Positions 12,258-25,492 of a DNA stretch of 64,000 nt are shown piece by piece. Source of the stretch: Omphalotus guepiniiformis (Eukaryota; Basidiomycota; Agaricomycetes; Agaricales; Omphalotaceae); NCBI GenBank assembly GCA_028554645.1, contig JAQOOI010000076.1, forward strand, positions 124,001-188,000. Reading direction: 5' to 3'. Numbering within the stretch: the stretch's first letter is position 1; every line of letters begins with the position of its first letter. A model generated the notes under the pieces. The model was not told the origin of the DNA. It saw only the letters and a program-made list of their open reading frames with translations, and made no database searches. Position numbers and translations under genes: made by a program.

Positions 12258-13699
12258 CTAAACTTTCAACGCCTTGACCGATTTGCCACTAGCAATCGCT
12301 ACCCATTCCCCCGTCGCGGTAGAGTGGCCAGTGCCCATTGATATACCTTGTATCAGTGGCGACCACGCTAAATTCGTTATCTGTCCCATCGCAGTATACG
12401 CCATGACTGGATCTGTGACCAGCTTCCGCTTCACGTCAGGTCTGGGGGAGTTCAGACGTGCGCTCGCGCTCCGTGGCGATGTTGCACCCTGCGTGTAATT
12501 GGCTAGATCCCACAACAGCAGCTGACAATCGTCACCTGGGGCATACGAGGTCAGTGAATGTCTCCACATAGACTATACCACATTTTTACATACCAGCTGT
12601 AGCTAAAAGTGGATGCTCGGCCGAGCCCCAGCCTAGAGCATTGATTTGAGCATGATGTGCTTTCAACTCTATGACGGGCTGTCCTGGACTTCGCATGTCT
12701 AGTATTTGCACTTCGGAGCCATCCATATGAAAAGTAGACATGTAATTGGAGTCGGATGGGTTGAATGCGATTCGGAGAAGAGGGGATGTGGGTGGTCGCG
12801 CAGATGTAGAAGGTGAGGCGGAAGGAGGCGGCACATTCTTGGGAGCGGGGGTTTCGTACAGAATAGTCGAGTGTTCCAAGCTTCGTAAATCGAAAGCCCG
12901 TAAGCTTCCGTCAGCGCCGACAGAGACAAAGATATCTGTCGAGCCAGGGAGCCAAGCTACGTCGTAGACCTCTCGATCATGAGCAATCAACTGTGTAACC
13001 GCAGCAGCGGTATCGATGTTCCACACCGTGCAAGTCGTATCGATTGAGGACGTGACTATTAGGCTAGGTGCCTTTTCGTTCCACGAAAAGTTGGTCAGAG
13101 GCGCGCCGTTGGACTGATTCTGTATTTTCGATTGCTAGTACCAAACGATAAGAAGAACGTGGATTAGGACAAAGTTTCACGTACCCCGGAGAGTGCTGTC
13201 TTTAGATTCAACGCATGCCCGCTCGATGCAGACGGCCGCCCCACATAATTCGACATGACTGGCTGACCATCTCCCACATGCTCCCATATCCTCAGTGCAT
13301 CTCCCGTTGTAGCCAATAGTTCCGTGGATGGCTGTTTCTGAGACCAGCCGTAGCCTAGTGCTGTCGCTGGCTGCCACTGTAAACTAGTCACTGGGTAACC
13401 ATGATGGGCTTCACAAAGGGTCACGAAATCGGGATAATCAGAGTAGTCGTCTTCAATGAGCACACGCTCGTCTTGAAGACCAGCGATGGCGATACGATTG
13501 TGGAAGTTGTCTAGGAAGGACCCAATTCCCAACCGAAAAGACGATCGCGGTCGAAGCTGAGCGTTTGGAGCCGGTGATTTGCACCAATCCAAAGCATAGA
13601 CAGGCCCTGTACAAGACATATTAGATAGACAACATTGAAGGGAAAATGCTAAGAAAACAGACAAGGTGCCTCATATTGAAGGAGAGTAGTTTGAGTCAT
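12258..13699 (-). CDS. WD40 repeat protein, DCAF7/HAN11 (TTG1-type) ortholog
   Basis: Four exons: 13699-13663, 13606-13185, 13134-12594, 12535-12258; 425 aa. DCAF7-type proteins are seven-bladed propellers acting as kinase scaffolds and as adaptors of DDB1-CUL4 ubiquitin ligases. The match extends along the whole protein: start MTQTTLLQYEAPWPVYALDW, then RLGIGSFLDNFHNRI, LLATTGDALRIWEHV, SSIDTTCTVWNIDTAAA, AHDREVYDVAW, VSVGADGSLRAFDLRSLEHS, GSEVQILDMRSPGQP, DDCQLLLWDLANYT, MAYTAMGQITNLAW and a short tail SVKALKV. It is somewhat longer than animal DCAF7 because of Ser/Pro-rich inserts (PAPKNVPPPSASPS). Confidence 0.92.
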
Positions 13700-13912
13700 G
13701 AGTAGATTACACCAGCGATCATAAATTCAGACGAGTTGTTGTGGCGCTGTACCAAGCATTCTGTATCGCACGAGTACGCGTTAAAAATAATAGTTATGCA
13801 TCAAGGAGACATAATAACTACGTTACAAGAGTAAAAATACAGTGTAGTCGTTGAAAAAACCGTAAGAAGTAGTAGTAGTCTCATGATAGTGCACATTCGC
13901 TTTCAACTTGTT

Positions 13913-16351
13913 CTACGCATGCCCCATTCCACCCGGAGCATATGTCTTCTCCCCTATTGCACCTTCATGCTCGTACAATGGAGGTAAATCCCCTACTTTC
14001 ATCCTGAAGATATACTTTTTAATATTATGCGGCAATGCTTTCAATTGATAGGCAGCGTGAATATGAGTGGGGACACTGAAAACTTGGTCCAACTCCTCAA
14101 GACTGAGTGCTTTGGTCTCCGGAACGAAAAGAAGGATTGCAACAAATCCAATGATACTTTTGAAAAAAAAAAAAAACAAATTAGCTATCAAGCATATCAA
14201 CGCGAGTAACAGAATACACGTACTTCCAACCAGCATACCAACCAAAGGCTCCTTGGGGTTTGAAAGCTCCCAATAGTCGTGGAAATGTAATCGCGACAAT
14301 AAAGTTGAAGAACCATAATACGGCAGTACTATGGACAAAAACTTGTCTAGATCATGTACGCTGATGTAAAAAGTGGACACAACTCACGCAAAACTCATTC
14401 CGATATCACGAACATATAGCGGGAATGCTTCAGCAGAATACTGTAACCATAAAATCAGCCTCGAAGAAGTATAATACAGAAGATAACGCACTGTGAATGG
14501 CACGGGTCCCTCTCCAGGACTGTATGCCATAGCGAACAAGTAAATTCCCAATGCTACCACTCCAATTTGGGCATTTCCTGCGGGTATCCAGCTAAAGAAA
14601 AGCAAAATGTTCAGGAATTTGTACAAACAACAGTATATAAAGACTTGCAAGGAGAATCCAGCAAGAAGCAGGAAAATCGACATGAGCGGGAACGTAGTCA
14701 GAAGCAAGTTGCGCCGACCAAAAGTGTCGATAGTGTAGATAGCTGGAAAGGCGAATAACCAATTGATCATTCCAAAGCCCCACGATGCAATGAGAGCTTG
14801 GAAATTGGTGAAGCCGGCAGAAGTGAAAATGTTACTCGAGTAGTAAGCAATGACATTGATGCCACAAAATTGTTGCCTGTTGAAATGAAAGACTCGCTCA
14901 GGCAAGACAACACAGACAGATGCACAACACCCACATGAACATGACGATGAAAGATGCGAGTGTAGCTCTACGATTCCTGGGAACAGTGAAAAGCTCTAAG
15001 AATGGGTTCCTGTTGCGAATGATGCTCTTCTCAGCTTCTAGCAAGACGTGGATGTCTACAAAGGGAATGTGAGTGATCTGTGAGATACTCAATGAGCAGT
15101 ACATACAATACAGATCTCTAGCGGCCTGTACGGGCCTGTATCTGAGACGCGCAAGGGAATTGTATGCGTCCCTGTAACGCCCCTTGGACAAATACCAACG
15201 AGGAGATTCGGGGCAGAAAAACACTTGTACAACGATAAAAAGTGCGGGAATACCAGCCTTGATAGGAATAGTATAATGTTAAGGATTGAAGTACAACAAG
15301 AGTTGGGCAACACACTCACACTTGCCAACATCAAGCGCCAGTTTAGACCGGTGATATTAGGCCTGTCGGGGACTCGGAAGAAAGCAAGGTCCATGACAGT
15401 TCCAAGCATGATCCCAAATGCTGTCCATGTTTGCCTAAAACACACGAGGTTATTTTTCATCACCCCGACTAGACAAAAAGGTATTTACCACATCATAACG
15501 AGAGCACCGCGAATTGCGGGAGGAGCACATTCAGCGGCATAGACCGGAACTGTACTCGACTTTGGTCCAATTCCCAGACCGAGTACAAAACGGGCAACGA
15601 AGAGATGTTCCCAAGAGTTGGTAACGCCTTGCCAAATGCAAGTCAAGAAGGAGATCAAGGCGGTAATGAAAATGGTGCCTCGACGACCAAACACCCTGTT
15701 CAACTATCAAAAGAGGATCAGAATACACCTTTAGTAGCAACAAGGGGTGCAACATACTGGCTCAGTCAACCAACATCCTAAAACACCGCAGCACAAATAA
15801 GGCGCAGAATTGACCAGTCCAAGCAACCACTGATTCCTGCTAGTATCTCCTGAATTGGGATCGATACCAAATTGACGGGCGAAAAAGAGATTGGCGCCAT
15901 TAATAACAGATTCGTCCATCTATGGGCATAATGTATTGAGTACCGTACACGGAAACAAAACAGAGAAAATTAAACATACACCCTGGACAGCAGCGGCCAT
16001 TGAACAGAGAATGACGAGATAGTAGAGCATCTTTGGTTGATCCCACTTGTGAGTGAGTTCACGCCTCAGAACATTCCTATCGTCGTCGTCTAGCAGGGGC
16101 AAATCCTCAAAGGCAGTAGGATCCTGAGCAACGAGCGCGCCTTTCTGAAACTCAAGAGAAAGATCACTGAGGCCATGAGACTCGGCAAATAACCTTGCAT
16201 CCTCGATAAGCTTCTCATGAGGGATACCAGAGAGAGGATTGGCTAATTTGGCGTTCAAAGACTTTTCAGGAGTGTGATGCTCGTTGAGCGAGACAGATGC
16301 GTCGTCGCGCTTCTCGATGGATGCCTTGTCGGTGGGATTAGAAGAGGACAT
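13913..16351 (-). CDS. MFS sugar transporter 1
   Basis: Eleven exons: 16351-15980, 15919-15758, 15703-15489, 15434-15320, 15257-15107, 15055-14935, 14876-14649, 14591-14492, 14440-14388, 14328-14224, 14156-13913; 621 aa. Sugar-porter family (MFS) with a long cytosolic N-terminus of about 110 residues that includes [14 protein letters not shown]. Signatures are [71 protein letters not shown] and [13 protein letters not shown]. The substrate cannot be read from sequence. Intron 7 (14592-14648) is GC-AG with donor GCAAGT. The acceptor of the last intron follows a run of 14 T. Tandem paralog of the next gene upstream; both face left. Confidence 0.92.
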
Positions 16352-16594
16352 GGCTCGAAAGAGAAGTGGGAAGAAAAGAAGAAGAAGGGCCGAGTAATTT
16401 ATATGTAGTCGACCTCTGAACTTGTCTTATTTCGCAAGAACAGAGTGGAGTATCAAAGCGTATCAAGCGGTGGAGTAAAAATTAGCCAGCGGTTGTCAAT
16501 TTACGTTACGCGGAGCTCCACAACATCAATGCGCACTGGGGAACCTTACCTTACCCCGCAAAACCATATTCTTCCCTTCCTTATAAGCCTTCCC

Positions 16595-19180
<2,586 letters not shown>

Positions 19181-20397
19181 ACTGAGGTCGACAGACAGAA
19201 GAAATGAAGGACCGAAGATGGCCTTTTAAACTGCTAGCCTGGAAAAAACCATCCATCCTGAATTGTGTTAATAAGGGGCGGGATCGATATCAATCTGATG
19301 GACAGATGTAAATGGGATGTGAAGTAGTCTGGTGATTCGCATTGAATTGAATAATGAAATGAACAGAGTGGCAAAGAGAGATAAGTACATGCTGCAGGTT
19401 ACGAGGATTCAGGAAAGAGAACGGTTGCGACGACGGATCTTGCCAGTTTTTGATCATGCGACCCCGCCTGCGCCATCAGCGCTGCGATGTCCATGTGGTT
19501 TGTAAATTTCATTTCCATTTCAAAAAAATAAAAGTCGGGTTACCAACACCGTTCGCTCATCGTCGATTGACCTGACCGAAATTCTGTGTGAGGAAACAAG
19601 AAGAGAAGCTAGTTATCGTTAGAGCCGACTGCATAGCCTGATGTACACTGCCACATACCATTTGTGTAAGCAAATCTACCATATACGGGCCTCTTCCCGC
19701 TGGTGAAATTCCAGGTCGGTCGCGACTCGCGATTTTACTTCAAGTTCAAATTTTAAAAGACGAACTGGACTGCCAACTTTCCTTGGCCTAGTATAGATGA
19801 GCCCAATCAAGAGTTTTTGTTTTTTTTTTTTTGTTTTTTTTCGTCAAACCCCAAAGCTGGAATCAGTCAGTACTTCAGTACTCATCAAATAGGCCATATA
19901 CCCAAACAGTAGAATTCAGATCGAATACACAGTGATAAGTATAATAATCTTTATCTACATACACACATACACAACAGACCAGGATGTTTTGATTTTAGTG
20001 CTGTCAACAGTATGGGTGGTGCAAATTGCGAGTTGGCGGCATAGATCAGAGAGGAGGAGAGAGAGAGAGAGAGAGAAGTTGGCGAGTGTCGTGATGAAGC
20101 AGGGGCATAGGCATTGTTGGCAAGCAAGGTTTGTCGAGAGTGCAAGGTCGACATAGTTGTTTTTAGAGCAATAAGTTAGGTGTCACGAAGAAGCCGAAGT
20201 CGGAGGGGAAAGAGGTCGCCACGGTAAAGTACAACAAGAACAAAGAAAAATAAAGAAAGCGTTCGACGAAGAGCAAGGACGACAAATATGAAGAAAGGGC
20301 AGATAAAGTAGAACCAAAACAAATGACGCAGGAAGGGCAAAGCCGAGTTTTTTTGAGCGGCTGCAGCATTGATGATGTCGACCGTAGACCTCGGAGC
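19181..20397. other. Intergenic region between MFS2 promoter and next gene
   Basis: No supported gene. It holds the MFS2 upstream region, a poly-T tract near 19819-19842, and a short AG repeat at about 20050-20076. The part next to 20397 is probably the 3' UTR of the minus-strand gene ending there. Confidence 0.5.
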
Positions 20398-21064
20398 TCA
20401 GTCGTTGCTGACCATGGAGATCGAACCACATTCTTCGCAGAAGCTCCACATTGTCCTTTGACCGTTAAGACCGGGGGCGCAGGCGACACGAAGTTTCGGT
20501 ATAGTTGAACAGTGGGCGCTGTAACGAAGATGCACGTTCAACCATTCTGTTACCAACAAAAGAATCAGTCGACAGCTTCGCTTACCCGTGATGCTTGAAT
20601 GTACTTTGAGGCTGCAAAAGACCGACATTAGGAGTGAAACCGTCAGGGGCTGAAAAGTCGGAAGCCGAGGACATTTCTGCTTCTGGAAGGAGGGACAAGG
20701 GATAAAGCTCAATCGCTGGATAAGAGGCTGTGAATCATTTAGCGGCGTATACGGTAAGCTCGTCGTTGAGTGATAGCAGAGAAAAGACGCATACACGGGG
20801 GGGTCACCGGTGAAGAAGACGCGTCAGAGGAGCTTGAACTGGTAGAGGAGAAGTTTCGGTAATGGTGATGAGGAGAGTACAGAGGTTCAGCTTCAGTCAT
20901 CATGCAGTCATTGTCAGAGCCAGAGTCAGGAAATGGAACAAGTTTCAACTGCTTTGGATTCTGAGGCATGACGCGCGTAAGTATGGAAGAAGATCACGTA
21001 GGAGGATACCTACATGGTGAACCGCGTCGTCAGAGACCGCATCAAATTTTCTTTTCATAGCCAT
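20398..21064 (-). CDS. Conserved basidiomycete protein of unknown function (155 aa)
   Basis: Four exons: 21064-21014, 20960-20795, 20715-20586, 20518-20398; 155 aa. It starts MAMKRKFDAVSDDAV (basic, nuclear-localisation-like), passes through LKLVPFPDSGSDND and a Ser-rich linker, and ends with a tight block IPKLRVACAPGLNGQRTMW plus SFCEECGSISMV. One upstream Cys, one Cys in VAC and the CEEC pair could form a small zinc site. The strong end-to-end coherence after splicing supports a real gene, and similar short proteins occur in other mushrooms as I recall them. Function unknown. It shares a 123-bp upstream region with the divergent gene at 21188. Confidence 0.8.
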
Positions 21065-21187
21065 TGCTGCAGAGTAGAAAGGGACGGACGCTGAACAGAG
21101 GGGGACAGAGGCTAGTAACTCAATGAGTGTGGGGGAAGAAGCAAGAGTATCAACATTCAGGAGGACGGAAACTTATATGTTCTTTGT
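21065..21187. promoter_or_regulatory. Putative bidirectional promoter
   Basis: About 120 bp separate the start of the minus-strand 155-aa gene from the first in-frame ATG of the plus-strand membrane-protein gene. Both genes must be driven from here or from within each other's 5' ends. No clear TATA box is visible. Confidence 0.4.
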
Positions 21188-22165
21188 TTGGTCGTATTGA
21201 TTTTTGGCGCGGAGTGTGAAAATTCCGGCCTGTCATCGCAGAAACTCATGCCGACGTCTCCGATTGGTTGGAGAGATCCGTACCCCAGATTGTACCTTCC
21301 TTATATGGCAGCATTCCGAGATGAAACTAAAATGTCCTGGCTTGAGAATTATTGTTCGGCCCTTGCCGGTATCATTAATAGGACGGTGCACGTGATTGAA
21401 TCAACGTCAATTCTCACCGTGGTGGCAGTGCTCACACTGCAGCACTCTCTGCTCGTAGCTATGGCCTTGCCCGAATTTCTGGACCCACTTCTAGGTTATC
21501 TCTCTGATACCTTGCCTCCGCCATTATATTCTCTTCTGATTACATTCCTCTCTCACACTCTGGCGCTTCTATTTGCGTTATATGATCTGTTTAGTTCATT
21601 GCCAACGAAGCATTTAAGTTGGGATGCTCAGACCGTTATACCGCCGCTCATTGCATTGCTGTCGGCCTATTTGGCCCTACTCAGCCTTTATCGCACGACG
21701 ACGTGGATGCTGCGAGTTGGCTTTTGGTTCGTCAAGTGGGGGGCAATCTTGGGTGCTCTCGTCGCCAGTGTAGCTTGGATGATGGGAAGCGGTGGTGGTA
21801 ATGCGGTAGGGAGTTGGGGTCTTGTGAATGCTATAGGAGGTCTGGTTTTGGACATGACTCAGGCGAATGGTCAGGGCAGGAATGCTGCTCGAGGCCCTCG
21901 CTCTCATGTGCGGAAAAGGAATCGTTCAGTCCAATCAATGAAGAAACCCCGAGCATGGGATTCATTTGAGGCTCATCGCGAATATCAGGAGCAACTAGGA
22001 AAAGACGAGCATGACTTGCAGGAAATTGTGCAGAATATTATTTCTACAGCAGGTGCAAGCATCAGTCAAAGGTGGTGGGGAGTCGCGGCTGTGGACCAGC
22101 CGGAGGACAAAGGCAAAGATACGAGGCAGAGTGCCAAAAGTACCACGGGGTCTATCTCCCGGTGA
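21188..22165 (+). CDS. Apq12-like nuclear envelope membrane protein
   Basis: Uninterrupted frame of up to 325 aa. Better start candidates are Met at 21248 (MPTSPIGW) or at 21332 (MSWLENYCSALAG); the first 20-50 residues are therefore doubtful. The core has two or three hydrophobic segments: ILTVVAVLTLQHSLLVAMAL, PPLYSLLITFLSHTLALLFA, and VIPPLIALLSAYLALLSLYR followed by FWFVKWGAILGALVASVAW. This pattern resembles the Apq12 family (nuclear pore biogenesis and lipid balance of the ER/nuclear envelope). The tail is basic, then charged. The assignment is by resemblance and not certain. Intronless, unlike nearly all its neighbours. Confidence 0.6.
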   Translation: MVVLIFGAECENSGLSSQKLMPTSPIGWRDPYPRLYLPYMAAFRDETKMSWLENYCSALAGIINRTVHVIESTSILTVVAVLTLQHSLLVAMALPEFLDPLLGYLSDTLPPPLYSLLITFLSHTLALLFALYDLFSSLPTKHLSWDAQTVIPPLIALLSAYLALLSLYRTTTWMLRVGFWFVKWGAILGALVASVAWMMGSGGGNAVGSWGLVNAIGGLVLDMTQANGQGRNAARGPRSHVRKRNRSVQSMKKPRAWDSFEAHREYQEQLGKDEHDLQEIVQNIISTAGASISQRWWGVAAVDQPEDKGKDTRQSAKSTTGSISR

Positions 22166-22297
22166 TGAAATGTAACGGACATTCGAAGTGGCATTAGCAT
22201 ATGTACAGTACCAACACACCTTCTCATTACTCATTGTACTTGGAATCGATCACTGGAGATGATATTAAGACTGAAAAGATATCTATAAGGTACAAGG

Positions 22298-22872
22298 TTA
22301 TGCCTTCGTAGCTGACAAGGCTTGCTTAGGCTGATTGTACCTATGACTGAAAGATGTGATAGATGTGTTAAAACCGAGCGGAGAGTAACGGAGGAAATGC
22401 TCACTTTGCTATGCGGGCCAATTGACTTACACCAGACAGACCGACAAAGAAATTGACCTGTTAGCGAAAAAAAATCAGATTAGCGGCAATGAAAAAATGC
22501 ACAAGACGCACAGCTGCTAGGCTGTAATTGACCGGGGTGATCACGAAAGAGTATCTGACCCAAATGAATCCCGTGGCCGTTAGAGCTTGTTCATGCGAAA
22601 ACGTCAGCATCGGGGTGAAAGAAAACAAGGTTGGAAGCCGTACCGAGGTTCTGAGAAACACTAAGCTTGTCTGCTGGTCTGCTGAGATCTTTGAGTCCAG
22701 CTGCAACGAGACACCACTTCATCACTGGAGCCCAAAAGAACACAGTCTTGGGCCCTAACGATACCAGTCAGAAGAGGATCAAGCAGAAGAATATCTTGGG
22801 GGCTGCACCTGCTGGGTGGTTCATGAAAGCAGAAAATTTTGAGGCACCTGCGGAAGCTGCTGCACCAGACAT
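22298..22872 (-). CDS. MPC2: Mitochondrial pyruvate carrier subunit MPC2
   Basis: Five exons: 22872-22809, 22754-22644, 22585-22512, 22457-22405, 22346-22298; 116 aa, normal for the family. MPC2 pairs with MPC1 in the inner mitochondrial membrane to import pyruvate. Family blocks are SKFSAFMNHPAGPKTVFFW, APVMKWCLVAAGLKDL, PADKLSVSQNLALTATG, FIWVRYSFVITPVNYSLAAV, NFFVGLSGVSQLARI. All five splice junctions use GT-AG and keep phase. It is transcribed divergently from the CBM/DM9 gene, with 294 bp between start codons. Confidence 0.95.
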
Positions 22873-23082
22873 GATTAAAGAGAAAGAGAGAGAGACTGAG
22901 AGGGAGAGGTAAACCCCAGATTTGTCGGCACTGCAGGATTGATTACATAAGTCGTTGAGCTGGTGGTGGGACGCGACGCGACTGAAACTTTCTATCTTGA
23001 GTAGTGAATAGTGAAGCTAGTGAAGCAGTGTCCTCGAGACTACTTTCTTCCTTTGTTCCGATCGATTATTTAATCGATTCTC

Positions 23083-23092
23083 TGCATATATA
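23083..23092 (+). promoter_or_regulatory. TATA-like box of the CBM/DM9 gene
   Basis: The sequence GCATATATAACC lies about 75 bp upstream of the ATG at 23167, followed by a C/T-rich stretch, a typical arrangement for a strongly expressed fungal gene. Confidence 0.45.
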
Positions 23093-23166
23093 ACCATGCC
23101 AATTACCCATCTTTCTCCTTCGTCTCTTACCATCATCTTCAACTCTTCATAACGAAAGCACAATCA

Positions 23167-24615
23167 ATGGCTTACTGGGAACCTGGAACTTCATACGGTC
23201 CTGGAGATGTTGTCGAATATCAAGGTCACCGTCCAGCCAACATCTGTCTACTCATTCTTCTCATTGACATCTTTGCAGGCCATCGATACAAGATTGTCAT
23301 TCCTCACACCTCTCAGGTATCTATAAAGTTCCTTCTTAGCCTCGACACTGTATGGTAATGATGGTGATCCTGATTCGATGTCTCAGTCGGACTGGGCTCC
23401 CACTGTCACGCCTAACCTTTGGGGTCGTTTAGACGATAACGACCAAGGCGAATGGGGTGGTTACAAGCAGCATCAGACTCAACCAGCGAACTACCAGCCG
23501 TCTGACGAATGTGTGTATGTTTGTACTATTCATACCTTTCGTGCTAATTTGTTTCACTTGCCAGGCCACCCCGCTCCCCCAGAAGGTCAAAGCACCTCTA
23601 TCCATCATGAAGAGCGTCGCAAGAACTGGTACGATCTCGACGATGACAGGAAGAAACAGTTGGAGGTTCGTACCCCTTTTAGCTTACTATCATAATATTT
23701 TGCGATACCTGTCCTTGTATAGGTTGGTGGGGGTCTTCTTGCCGGCCTTGCTGCGGCTGCAGGTGGCTACTACATGTATAAACATCACGAGAAAGGCGAA
23801 GAGGATGTAAGCATATTTACTCTTCGTACTTACCTTTCCATCGCGTTGACGACCTGTTCAGAAAAAGGCCGACGCCTGGGCGCTCCAGAATTGGATTCAC
23901 GAAGCCGAAGCACGACTCAATGACTACAAACGATACGGTCCCCGAGGTCCAGCTCAATGGATTCTCAACAAGGGCAAGGATATTCCTGCCAATGCTATCT
24001 GTGTAGGCCCTGAACATAGCTGGATGTTATACATCTGTAGGGCGTATGTCGACGTAAGACATCCAAGTCTTGGCATTGTCAGTGCACTAATAACTCAGGT
24101 CTTGGATCTAGGGGTCTATTCGTACGTCATATATTTGTTCGAAGAATGGGGACTAAGGGATTGATTATACAGAGGTCGGTAAGGCATCTAACGTATTCAA
24201 GAAAGGCGCAGTGATTGGATATGAGAACGAGGAAATCCATGTATGTCGACAACCATATGCGATTGAAGACGGTAGCTAATTACTTTCCTTAGTTGGACAC
24301 GTATGAGATTCTTGTCGGAGATATGAACGGCCTTCGTTGGGTGGACGCAAGCGGACGCCTCAACGTCAGCAGCCTTGGATGTCGTCCGGTGGAAGGTGGT
24401 CGCGACAAAGATGGTACACCGCTATACATTGCTCAAGCACCTCATCACGGTGCTGTCCATCCCGGGTTTGCTAGCGAAAAGCACGACGGTAAGTATCATT
24501 TGACTTTCTTTATACCCCCACTTAGTGCACTGAAACTCTTCTAGGGGCTTACATTCCTTACGATGGGAAGCAAAAGCAAGTTGGTACCTACCGTGTCTTG
24601 TGCTACAACTTTTGA
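23167..24615 (+). CDS. CBM5/12 chitin-binding module plus DM9 (DUF3421) domain protein
   Basis: Ten exons: 23167-23224, 23279-23316, 23387-23510, 23565-23665, 23723-23806, 23862-24053, 24112-24121, 24173-24240, 24293-24488, 24545-24615; 313 aa. Residues 1-45 form a CBM5/12 fold (MAYWEPGTSYGPGDVVEYQG, HRYKIVIPHTSQSDWAP, TPNLWGRL). A linker follows, then a glycine/alanine hydrophobic segment (GGGLLAGLAAAAGGYYMY). The C-terminal half has DM9-type repeats: NVFKKGAVIGYENEEI, YEILVGDMNGLRWVDASGRL, EKHDGAYIPYDGKQK. DM9 proteins are known elsewhere as glycan-binding lectins. There is no signal peptide, so the protein is probably intracellular. Exon 7 is a 10-bp microexon. Carbohydrate binding is likely; the cellular role is unknown. 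Confidence 0.88.
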
Positions 24616-25025
24616 ACGACGGTCAATGCACTTTGGCTGACGTCGACTCGATACACTGTCAGCTTTTCGTACGCCGTTCAGGACTTTTTTGTAGTGTCTT
24701 CATGTAACTTTGAAAGGATTTGTACAATATGATGTGATTCTTAGTAACTCAACAAAACCTTGAACGATCAGACATCAGAATAGTATCCTTATTATACAAG
24801 GTACACAACTCGCGCTACATCATGATCACCATGGGCCACCCTTTGCTCGCAAGGCCACCTCTTCTTCTAATTGCTCTCCGTATGCTTTCACGATGAAAAT
24901 ACCCCCTGCAAAGAAAAGATCAAACGTGTCGCGACGTCAAAAAAAGCAACGAACTTACAAATCTCCATTAACCATACAAAAACAAAAACCCCGACCATAA
25001 CCCCCTTCACAATTTCCTCTCCTTA
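24616..25025. other. Intergenic region left of the 18.9-kb interval
   Basis: Contains the 3' flank of the DM9 gene and an A/C-rich stretch (24900-25010). No gene seen. Confidence 0.5.
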
Positions 25026-25050
25026 TGAGGGTCCCCGCCGGACAAAAATA
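25026..25050 (+). repeat. Left terminal inverted repeat
   Basis: 25-bp sequence starting TGAGGGTCCCC and ending CCGGACAAAAATA. It matches the reverse complement of 43860-43884 with two mismatches. Confidence 0.75.
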
Positions 25051-25090
25051 ATGGTGATTTGAAAGCAGGTTTTTCGTTTTGGCTCAGGGC

Positions 25091-25258
25091 TTTGATTTCG
25101 GACTTGGTCTTTGATTTCGGTTTCGGCTTTCGATTTCGGACTTGGTCTTTAGATTTCGGTTTCGGCTTTCGATTTCGGACTTGGTCTCTGATTTCGGTTT
25201 CGGCTTTCGATTTCGGACTTGGTCTCTGATTTCGGCTTTGGCTTTCGATTTCGGACTG
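25091..25258 (-). repeat. Left subterminal minisatellite
   Basis: Four tandem units of about 38 bp, each containing GGACTTGGTCT, GATTTCGG and TTTCGGCTTTCG, with few differences. The motifs are shared with the right-end array at 43520-43840 in opposite orientation. Such subterminal repeats often bind transposase. The minus strand happens to be open through the array but low in complexity, so I do not call a gene. Confidence 0.8.
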
Positions 25259-25492
25259 AGCTTTCAGTGTTAGCATTTCCTTTCAATTCTGCACCTTATT
25301 CTCATTGTCAGAAGGTGATACAGACATCGTAGTCTTATTGATAAAGGCATAAAGCACTGTACATAACATGTTTTTACCAGCATACAATAGAGTGAAAAGC
25401 AGCAGAAGCATAGTGAGCGTCATCGTAGCATAAGAGGGGCATTAGCGAAAAATGTGCAGACCCAGTGCAGCAGTAGGAAAAAAGAACCCAAG

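Noticed and set aside
19819..19842. Poly-T tract considered as an RNA polymerase III terminator of a small RNA gene
   Set aside because: No A/B box or folded RNA gene upstream could be recognised.
25091..25258. Regularly spaced repeats considered as a CRISPR array
   Set aside because: Units are contiguous tandem copies without unique spacers, in a eukaryotic nuclear genome.
25007..25276. Minus-strand Lys/Ser/Pro/Glu-rich frame next to the left TIR
   Set aside because: Entirely composed of the subterminal minisatellite and crosses the TIR; low-complexity translation only.
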